Shown piece by piece: positions 31,088 through 37,808 of a stretch of 37,808 bases of DNA. A model generated the notes under the pieces. The model ran no database searches, had not been told where the DNA came from, and saw only the letters and a program-made list of their open reading frames with translations. Position numbers and translations under genes: made by a program. The stretch comes from Desulfonatronovibrio sp. GTDB taxonomy: Bacteria; Desulfobacterota; Desulfovibrionia; Desulfovibrionales; Desulfonatronovibrionaceae. The DNA lies in the NCBI GenBank assembly GCA_003557865.1, contig PWNK01000086.1:1-37808 (forward strand), in the 5' to 3' direction. Every line of letters begins with the position of its first letter. The first letter of the stretch is position 1.

Positions 31088-32377
31088 TCAGGGTTTTACA
31101 TGAAGGGTAATCCCTTCAATTTTTTCAATTTTGACATCCTTGCCAGGCAATATTTCCATTGGTTCAGAAGATCTGGCCTTCCATATTTCTCCCCTGACCC
31201 TGACATGGCCCTCATCACCCTCCCAGTTGATGACCCTTGCAGTCTCGCTTTTAATGCCAGTATCACTGGTCTTGGGAGAAAACTGCGACTTTCCGATAAG
31301 ATAGGCCAGTAACAGCAGAAGCAGGGTCAGGATGGTAATGATGGGCAGAAAGGTCATAACAGGCAGTTGAAAATATGGATAAACAGGATCAAACAGAAAC
31401 AGGGAACCAAAAAAGAAACTAACCAAAGCCGCCACCGTTAGCAAGCCGAATGTGGGCACATTGACCTCAAGAATTATAAAAATAAACCCCAGAATCAATA
31501 ATAATATACCGGTGACATTAGTGGGCAGAACCGACAGGGAATAAAGCCCCAGTACCAGGCAGAATGCCCCGGTAACACCTGGAAAGATGGATCCCGGATT
31601 GGAAAACTCAAAGAAAAGTCCGGCCATGCCTGCCAGAAACAGCAGATACGCAATCTGGGGATGCAGCAGCCAGGAAAGAATCTTGTATTTCAGTCCTGGT
31701 TCAAAAACAACTATTTCAATGTCTCCAGGCTCAAAAAATATTTCCTGACCCTGAACCTCAACTCCTCTTTTGCCCATCTGGACAAGCAAATCATCCTGAG
31801 AGCTGGCAATAAGATCAATAACCCTCAGCTGAAGGGCCTCCTCAGCGTCCAGGTTGGCGCTTTCCAGAATCGCGGACTCGTACCATTCAACATTTCTCCC
31901 CCGTTCCTGGGCAACGGACCTTATAAGGCTCAAAAGTTCATTAACAATTTTTTTGGACATGGTGTCATCCGGTTCACCCCCGGATATGTCAACTGGAGAC
32001 GCAGATCCTATGGTTGTCTGAGGGCTCATGACCGCGAGGTCAGCTGCGGCCACCAGGAATACCCCGGCGGAAGCCGCCCTTGCTCCTGAGGGGGCCACCC
32101 AAACCGTTATGGGCAGGTCTGAGTTAAGCATAAGTTTGACCATGTTGCGCATGGATTCGGCCAGACCTCCGGGGGTATCAAGACGGATTACAAGGCTGAT
32201 GTACGATTCTTCACTGGCCTGATTAAGTGCCGACTGCAGCAGTTCCTCCTGGGCGGGGGTGATCGGTCCGTCGATGTCGACAGTCAGCACCCTGTGTTTG
32301 TCAGGGTTCTGGGCTGGTATGGAATGAACCGACAATAAAAGGACTGAGATAATTATAAGAATTTTATAAATTTTCAT
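31088..32377 (-). CDS. NfeD family membrane serine protease (long, ClpP-like domain)
   Basis: LVIRLDTPGGLAESMRNMVKLMLNSDLPITVWVAPSGARAASAGVFL; C-terminal NfeD OB domain; paired with slipin. Confidence 0.93.
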   Translation of the reverse strand: MKIYKILIIISVLLLSVHSIPAQNPDKHRVLTVDIDGPITPAQEELLQSALNQASEESYISLVIRLDTPGGLAESMRNMVKLMLNSDLPITVWVAPSGARAASAGVFLVAAADLAVMSPQTTIGSASPVDISGGEPDDTMSKKIVNELLSLIRSVAQERGRNVEWYESAILESANLDAEEALQLRVIDLIASSQDDLLVQMGKRGVEVQGQEIFFEPGDIEIVVFEPGLKYKILSWLLHPQIAYLLFLAGMAGLFFEFSNPGSIFPGVTGAFCLVLGLYSLSVLPTNVTGILLLILGFIFIILEVNVPTFGLLTVAALVSFFFGSLFLFDPVYPYFQLPVMTFLPIITILTLLLLLLAYLIGKSQFSPKTSDTGIKSETARVINWEGDEGHVRVRGEIWKARSSEPMEILPGKDVKIEKIEGITLHVKP

Positions 32378-32393
32378 TTTTTTTCCGTAATAA

Positions 32394-33032
32394 TTAATAT
32401 TTGGGTGGGGAGAATTGTTTCAAAACATTCCAGACCAGATATTTCAACAATCTGTTGTCGGGCAAAAGAGAGTCAAAATCAGGCAGGGAGATAATCTGGA
32501 GACCATCCAGTGAATGCTGACCATAGGAATACTTTCGATCTCCAAGCAGGACATGAAAGGCTTTTGAACCGAAAATAAAAGCATACACCGGCTTTATTAG
32601 CTTTAGCCCGCTGAAAAAAAGATCAGAGTCCGGGACCGCATGGTTACGCTTCAGGCTCGAAAGAGGCCAGAAGGTATAGTTCATTTTGTTCCACTGCAGA
32701 TTGTTTATAATATTAGTAATTAAGTCCCCTCTGGGATTTGTAAATCCCTTCTGTATATCTTCGGGCAGATTGAAATAGGACCAGACACAATAAGCAGGTC
32801 TTCTGTACTCCAGTAAAACTGAAGACAGGGCATGGGCTGCACTTTCCGGCAGATGCGGTTTTGCGGTGGTTTGACCATGGCCGGTGAACCGGAGTTGCTC
32901 ATGACCGGCCATTACAGGTACCGGTTCAGGAGAAGTATCCACACAGTGGGTTTGCTCTTGGGCAGAAAGCACATGCCTGATGCCCCTTGCCCTGAGGACA
33001 GACTGATAAAAGCCTAAATCAGAGAGATCCAA
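32394..33032 (-). CDS. Hypothetical protein, possibly uracil-DNA-glycosylase-like fold
   Basis: 212 aa, overlaps the coaBC 3' end by 19 bp; LKLIKPVYAFIFGSKAFHVLLGD resembles UDG-superfamily segments, weakly. Confidence 0.6.
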   Translation of the reverse strand: MDLSDLGFYQSVLRARGIRHVLSAQEQTHCVDTSPEPVPVMAGHEQLRFTGHGQTTAKPHLPESAAHALSSVLLEYRRPAYCVWSYFNLPEDIQKGFTNPRGDLITNIINNLQWNKMNYTFWPLSSLKRNHAVPDSDLFFSGLKLIKPVYAFIFGSKAFHVLLGDRKYSYGQHSLDGLQIISLPDFDSLLPDNRLLKYLVWNVLKQFSPPKY

Positions 33033-34234
33033 TCAACCAGCCTCCAGGCGATATCCGCCTTGGCAAGACGGGGCCAGGACTCTGTCCGGCCATTGCGGTC
33101 CATGACCATGACCTGATTATCAATGCTGCCGAAAGGAGTGCAGCCGGGCTGCACCAGGTTGGCCACCACCATGTCCAGATCCTTGTCTTTCAGCTTCAGC
33201 CTGGCATTGGACTCCAGGTCTTCTGCCTCGGCTGCAAAACCCACCACCAGCTGCCCCTGTCTTTTGCAGGAGGACAGGGATGCCAGGATATCCGGGTTTG
33301 AATTCATTTCAAGCTGGAAGGTTTCAAGCTTGTTCTTTTTAAATTTTGGAGCAGGGCAGGGTGAGGGAACAAAATCAGAAACAGCCGCGGAAAAAAAACC
33401 GGCTTCACAGCTGTCCCACACCGATTGGCAGGCATCCAGCATGTCACGGGCACTCACCGTAGATATGGATTCAAATTCAGGCAGCCTCAACAGACGATCC
33501 ATGGGTCCATGCACAAAAAACACCTTTGCCCCGCGCAGCCAGCAGGCCATGGCCAGAGCAAGACCCATTCGCCCTGATGAAGGATTGCTGAAATAACGGA
33601 CCAGGTCAAAATATTCGTGGGTGGGACCAGCTGTTATCAGAACATTTTTTCCGGCCATGTCCTGCGGGGATATAGCCCGAAGAACATGGTAGTAGATCTC
33701 GGCAGTGGGAGCCAGACGGCCCTGTCCCTGGTCTCCGCAGGCAACTCTGCCCTCCTGAGGGTCGATTATCCGGTGCCCCCTGGACTTGAGCAGCTCAACA
33801 TTGTGGACGGTTGCCTGGTTATGCCACATACCAGGATTCATGGCCGGACAGAAAAAAACCGGCTTGCTGAAGGCCAGAATCTGGGTCGAGAGCAGATCGT
33901 CGGCCAGACCATGGGCGGACTTGGCGATAATGCTGGCCGTGGCCGGGATAACCATAAACGCCGCGCATGACTGAGCCGGGGCCAGATGGGCGTAAGGATC
34001 CAGGGGGTCATCATCCCTGGAGCTGTAAACCGGATCAGCGCCCAAAGCGCTAAGGATCAGAGGACCAAGAAAGTTTCGGGCCGAGCAGGTCATGGTCGCC
34101 CCGCAGTCAACCAGGGATTCCTTCAAGAGGCGCAGTAAATCCAAAGCCTTGTAGATGGCGACACTGCCTGTAAGTCCAAGATGAACTCTCTTGCCGCTTA
34201 AGATGGTGAACAGGGGATAATGATCAGGGAGCAT
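33014..34234 (-). CDS. coaBC: Bifunctional phosphopantothenoylcysteine decarboxylase / phosphopantothenate-cysteine ligase
   Basis: VHLGLTGSVAIYKALDLLRLLKE; FCPAMNPGMWHNQATVHNVELLKSRGHRIIDP; NVLITAGPTHEYFDLVRYFSNPSSGRMGLALA. Confidence 0.96.
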   Translation of the reverse strand: MLPDHYPLFTILSGKRVHLGLTGSVAIYKALDLLRLLKESLVDCGATMTCSARNFLGPLILSALGADPVYSSRDDDPLDPYAHLAPAQSCAAFMVIPATASIIAKSAHGLADDLLSTQILAFSKPVFFCPAMNPGMWHNQATVHNVELLKSRGHRIIDPQEGRVACGDQGQGRLAPTAEIYYHVLRAISPQDMAGKNVLITAGPTHEYFDLVRYFSNPSSGRMGLALAMACWLRGAKVFFVHGPMDRLLRLPEFESISTVSARDMLDACQSVWDSCEAGFFSAAVSDFVPSPCPAPKFKKNKLETFQLEMNSNPDILASLSSCKRQGQLVVGFAAEAEDLESNARLKLKDKDLDMVVANLVQPGCTPFGSIDNQVMVMDRNGRTESWPRLAKADIAWRLVDWISLI

Positions 34235-34368
34235 GAGAAATCCAGTTCCTCCAGGACATTAAAATGTATCCCCTGTCCGGAATATTTTGACCTGAAAACT
34301 GAAAGCAGCATGAGAAACCCTTAAACCCCACGACAGAAATGTTACCCGGCAAAGACTTCATCACAGAC

Positions 34369-34818
34369 CTAACTTGCTGTGGTCAGTTTGGGGGAAATCC
34401 AAATCTGTAGTTCTGAAGTGAACTGCCTTGGAACTATCCGGATAATGCACAGCCTGTCAGGTTTATCAAAGGCGAGCATATATGTGCTGTACTTGATGGA
34501 GTTCAGCAGCCGCCAGCCTTCATTGGCCATGCTGATCTGAAAATAGTTAAACAGGGAATCACTGTCGACTCTGCCCGTAAAGTTGAGCATGCCGGACCTG
34601 ATATTCTGAGATTCAAAAAGAATGGAGTCCTTGGGATTAATCTTCATCTCCCTGGGAATAGGAATGTCGTCAAAGTCGTAATAGATATGCGTGACGGCCT
34701 CGCTTTCCGGAGGAAGATCAAGGGGCTGAAAGGCTGCGTCGTTTTCAGACTTGCCTCTCATGTTAGCGCAACCGGCCACAAACAGAATCAAAACCAGAAG
34801 AATAATTCTTTTAAGCAT
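34369..34818 (-). CDS. Putative lipoprotein
   Basis: MLKRIILLVLILFVAGCANMRG: signal peptide plus lipobox. Confidence 0.75.
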   Translation of the reverse strand: MLKRIILLVLILFVAGCANMRGKSENDAAFQPLDLPPESEAVTHIYYDFDDIPIPREMKINPKDSILFESQNIRSGMLNFTGRVDSDSLFNYFQISMANEGWRLLNSIKYSTYMLAFDKPDRLCIIRIVPRQFTSELQIWISPKLTTAS

Positions 34819-34827
34819 GCTTTCCTC

Positions 34828-36663
34828 CTAGTAATCCTCAAACATTTCCTGGTCCTGGGCCAGGCCTTCCTGGATTTTAACCAGTTCATCAAAACGGATA
34901 TCCGCTCCGAGGATCCCCACTATCTCGTCATCACCGGTAAATATTGGAGTAGAAGCTGTCAAGCAAAGCTTGCCGGTAAAAAACGACTTGTAAAAATCAG
35001 TTATATGCAGCTTGCCGGTCTTAACCGGACGAATAAACCATTCCCTGTCAGAAAGGTCTGCATTTTCCGGAACTGAGCGGTACTTTGATATGTCACCAAT
35101 ATCGCTGACATTCCACGTCAAGAGGCATCCATTTATATCCGTGACGTACATGTACTGGATAAAAGGATACTCGCTCAAGAACTCATTTAATGCAAGGTCA
35201 ATATCATCCTTATCCATGTTGCTCATAGCCGGGTTTGTAGCCAGCTCTATCATGATGTTCTTAAGCACCTTGTGGGCGAGATCCTTAAGCTGATCAAAGG
35301 ATGACATGAAGAGATCCGGGATATATCTGCGCACAAGTTTCTGCATCTCTTCATGGGAATAGTTGGTGGTCCTTCCCCTGGCATATGAACCCATGATCTT
35401 GTCGTATATCTTTTTCACAGCCGGATGCCGCTTGTCCACCTTCTGCTCATCAGCCAGATTCAGGTTGTGGTTGATCCAGTAGGCGACACCAGCGCGTCCG
35501 GTTTTGTCAGTGACGATGATGGGCACATCCCTGTGCAGAATCTGCCTTGTGTTGAAAATATTATATATCTCCTCATTTTTCAAAAGGCCGTCCACGTGGA
35601 TACCCGCACTTGTGGCGTTGAAGTCCCTGCCGGCAAATGGATAATTGGGAGGAATCTCCACCTTGAGATGTTTCTCAAAATACCTGGCCAGTTCAGTTAT
35701 GGCCGGGGTGTAGGCTGCGTCGTCATCACCGGTAAGAGAAATATACTCAATAACCAGGGCTTCCAGGGGAGCGTTTCCTGTTCGCTCCCCAAATCCGAAC
35801 AGGGTCGAGTTCACGGCTGAACAGCCATATATCCAGGCGGTGGTGGCATTCACAAACCCCTTGTGAAAATCGTTATGACCGTGCCATTCAAGCCACTCAC
35901 TTGGGACCTGTGCTTCATCGGTAAAGGTGCGCACGATTTTGGGCACACTTCTGGGCAGGGAGGCTCCTGGATAAGGAACCCCGTAACCCATGGTGTCACA
36001 AAGCCTGATTTTAACCGGAAGACCTTTCTGGCGGGAAAGATCCATCATTTTCTGAGCCAGGGGAACGCAGAAGCCGTATATGTCCGCCCTGGTTATATCC
36101 TCAAAGTGGCACCTGGGTGTTATCCCCCAGTCCAGAGCTGCTTCAACCAGTTTAAGGTAGTCATCTCCAGCCTGCCTGCGCGATTTTCCCAGCTTGAGGA
36201 AAATATGGTAATCAGAAACAGAGGTCAGCATCCCGGTTTCCTTGAGTCCCATTTCTTTAACCAGCTTCAGGTCTTCCTTGTTGGCCCTGATCCACCCGGT
36301 GATCTCCGGGTACTTGAATCCCTTTTCAAGACACGCCTGAACAGCCCTCTGATCCTTGTCCGAATACAGAAAAAATTCACTCTGACGGATAAGGCCTGAA
36401 TGCCCCCCCAGCTTATGCAGAAGTTCAAATATATCAGATATCTGCCGGGCTGTAAAAGGAGGCCTTGCCTGCTGTCCGTCCCGAAAAGTTGTGTCCGTAA
36501 TGAATATTTTCTCCGGAGGTCTGGGCATTATAAAGGAATCGTCAAAAGCCACCCTGCAGATGTTGTTATAAGGATAAAGCTCCCTCAGCAGCTCGGGCTT
36601 TTGAACATCCTGGAAATCATATTTCTGCCTGGCAGGGTTTTTATGAAACAGTGAATCAAACAT
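34828..36663 (-). CDS. Re-citrate synthase-like (HMGL/isopropylmalate synthase family) with C-terminal Cache/PDC-like domain
   Basis: ITDTTFRDGQQARPPFTARQISDIFELLHKLGG...IRQSEFFLYSDKD...PEITGWIRANKED...HFEDITRADIYGF...CDTMGYGVPYPGASLPRSVP...EWHGHNDFHKG...GFGERTGNAPLEA. C-term: YMYVTDINGCLLTWNVSD...DREWFIRPVKTGKLHITDFYKSFFTGKLCLTASTPIFTGDDEIVGILGADIRFDEL. Confidence 0.88.
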   Translation of the reverse strand: MFDSLFHKNPARQKYDFQDVQKPELLRELYPYNNICRVAFDDSFIMPRPPEKIFITDTTFRDGQQARPPFTARQISDIFELLHKLGGHSGLIRQSEFFLYSDKDQRAVQACLEKGFKYPEITGWIRANKEDLKLVKEMGLKETGMLTSVSDYHIFLKLGKSRRQAGDDYLKLVEAALDWGITPRCHFEDITRADIYGFCVPLAQKMMDLSRQKGLPVKIRLCDTMGYGVPYPGASLPRSVPKIVRTFTDEAQVPSEWLEWHGHNDFHKGFVNATTAWIYGCSAVNSTLFGFGERTGNAPLEALVIEYISLTGDDDAAYTPAITELARYFEKHLKVEIPPNYPFAGRDFNATSAGIHVDGLLKNEEIYNIFNTRQILHRDVPIIVTDKTGRAGVAYWINHNLNLADEQKVDKRHPAVKKIYDKIMGSYARGRTTNYSHEEMQKLVRRYIPDLFMSSFDQLKDLAHKVLKNIMIELATNPAMSNMDKDDIDLALNEFLSEYPFIQYMYVTDINGCLLTWNVSDIGDISKYRSVPENADLSDREWFIRPVKTGKLHITDFYKSFFTGKLCLTASTPIFTGDDEIVGILGADIRFDELVKIQEGLAQDQEMFEDY

Positions 36664-36748
36664 AGGTCCTCCTTATCGGAATATGATACGGGGGTTTTTT
36701 ATAATACAGGCCGGAATCAGGAGCAAGGAAATAAAAAAGATGACTGTC

Positions 36749-36778
36749 AAAAAAAAGCCCCGGTCTGAGGACCGGGGC
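36749..36778 (-). terminator. Rho-independent terminator downstream of the LysM lipoprotein gene
   Basis: Minus strand gccccggtc-ctca-gaccggggc followed by tttttttt. Confidence 0.92.
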
Positions 36779-36809
36779 CTTGAAGAACATCTATCTATAA
36801 GGATATCAG

Positions 36810-37310
36810 TTAAAAACCCCAGCCCAGTTCAGCTCTGATGTCAGCAGGAAGGTTGGCTGCATGGGGCGGAAGGTATGGACGCGGGGCTCCGGCCATTCTT
36901 CGGCTTTCCTTGAGCTGGTCAAGCTGGTATGCTCTGGGGATCTGGAAAACCTGATTGGGAAAAATCAGATCCGGGTTGTTGATCTGATCACGATTAGCCT
37001 TGAAAATCAAAGGCCACATAAACGGATCATTATAGATCTGCTGATACTCCGCAATCCACCACAGGCACTCTCCCTTGACCACGGTATGTGACGTGGGCAG
37101 CTGAGCGTAGTTACGCTCATAAATATCTCTGGCGGTAGGCTGAGGCGGAGCTGTGGGCTGAGGTGCAGGGGTCGGGGTAATTATGGGGGCAGGCTGCTCA
37201 ACCGCAACCTCCGGCTTTGGCGGCTCAGGCTCAGCAGTAACCGGTTTTTTGGCGCAGCCAAAGCTGAGCACGGCCAGCAATAGCACCGAAAACATAATAA
37301 AACGTTTCAT
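36810..37310 (-). CDS. LysM-domain lipoprotein
   Basis: MKRFIMFSVLLLAVLSFGCAKKP lipobox, Pro-rich linker, HTVVKGECLWWIAEYQQIYNDPFMWPLIFKANRDQINNPDLIFPNQVFQIP. ATG 37310 (RBS ggaagg) preferred over the track start 37397. Confidence 0.88.
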   Translation of the reverse strand: MKRFIMFSVLLLAVLSFGCAKKPVTAEPEPPKPEVAVEQPAPIITPTPAPQPTAPPQPTARDIYERNYAQLPTSHTVVKGECLWWIAEYQQIYNDPFMWPLIFKANRDQINNPDLIFPNQVFQIPRAYQLDQLKESRRMAGAPRPYLPPHAANLPADIRAELGWGF

Positions 37311-37380
37311 TCCTTCCTCCCTTGATAAGTTTAAAAAAATGTGGTCATATTTTAATACATCAAACTTAAAGACATTTTTT

Positions 37381-37806
37381 TTAAAAGTCAAGCTCAACTC
37401 TTTGGCGGGCCAACTCCGCCTCCTTCAGCCACCCGCCCTGTTCCAGACTCAGGGCGGCCAGACGATAAAGCTTGGCTGGATCATGCGTATAAATGCCCTG
37501 AATGAGCTCATCATAGGAAGACTTGAAAACATCCCTGACCAGATTTTCCCGGGCGAAGAAAAATCTGGCCAGGTGCGGATTGTCCTCATGAGCGGGAAGG
37601 AAGATGACAAACAGTCTCCTGCAGTGGAAAAGGATAAATCTGATCCTGGAAACCTCACGCTCAATGCTCTCGCAGGTTTGCTGCAGGACTGTTAACAGTT
37701 CCTTGCCGATGAGCATTTCTTCAGGAGAAAGACTGGTTTCACTGTGCATCATCTCAAACCAGGGCCGATAGTTTTCCTGCTGGTAAGAATCCTCCCTGAG
37801 CTTCAT
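37381..37806 (-). CDS. Hypothetical protein, 141 aa (5' end at window edge, may extend)
   Basis: Open frame upstream of and co-oriented with the LysM gene. Confidence 0.55.
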   Translation of the reverse strand: MKLREDSYQQENYRPWFEMMHSETSLSPEEMLIGKELLTVLQQTCESIEREVSRIRFILFHCRRLFVIFLPAHEDNPHLARFFFARENLVRDVFKSSYDELIQGIYTHDPAKLYRLAALSLEQGGWLKEAELARQRVELDF

Positions 37807-37808
37807 GC

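Noticed and set aside
35863-36399. 178-aa plus ORF opposite the Re-citrate synthase gene
   Set aside because: Antisense shadow ORF over the conserved enzyme core.

Overview
This 37.8 kb window looks chromosomal and comes from a Gram-negative sulfate-reducer-like deltaproteobacterium. That placement is inferred from gene content: a class III cytochrome c, a Re-citrate-synthase-like enzyme and a metal-LID adenylate kinase. It is mostly core genome: mrdA-mreDCB (minus strand), a YhcC/TIGR01212-type radical SAM gene, truA, clpS-clpA-aat, adk, pyrG-kdsA-kdsC-lptC-lptA-lptB-rpoN-hpf-ptsN-rapZ-PTS(Man) IIA/IIB/IIC (plus strand), an RND efflux pair, a SLOG-like protein, a CarS-like/metallophosphoesterase fusion, a multiheme cytochrome, slipin/NfeD, coaBC, Re-citrate synthase with a C-terminal Cache-like domain, and a LysM lipoprotein. 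I saw no CRISPR array, prophage, rRNA, tRNA or recognisable defence island. The points most worth a second look are: (1) mreC has no in-frame ATG/GTG/TTG upstream of its conserved N-terminus, but has an ATT overlapping the mreB stop behind a strong Shine-Dalgarno; (2) the PTS EIIC gene is split by a frameshift exactly at a T9 run; (3) two related nested inverted-repeat (MITE/REPIN-like) elements lie inside the lpt-rpoN-ptsN cluster; (4) a separate ~172 bp imperfect palindrome; (5) a Re-citrate synthase fused to a Cache-like sensor domain; (6) a CDP-archaeol-synthase-like/phosphoesterase fusion. All family assignments are by eye from the translations; no searches were run.
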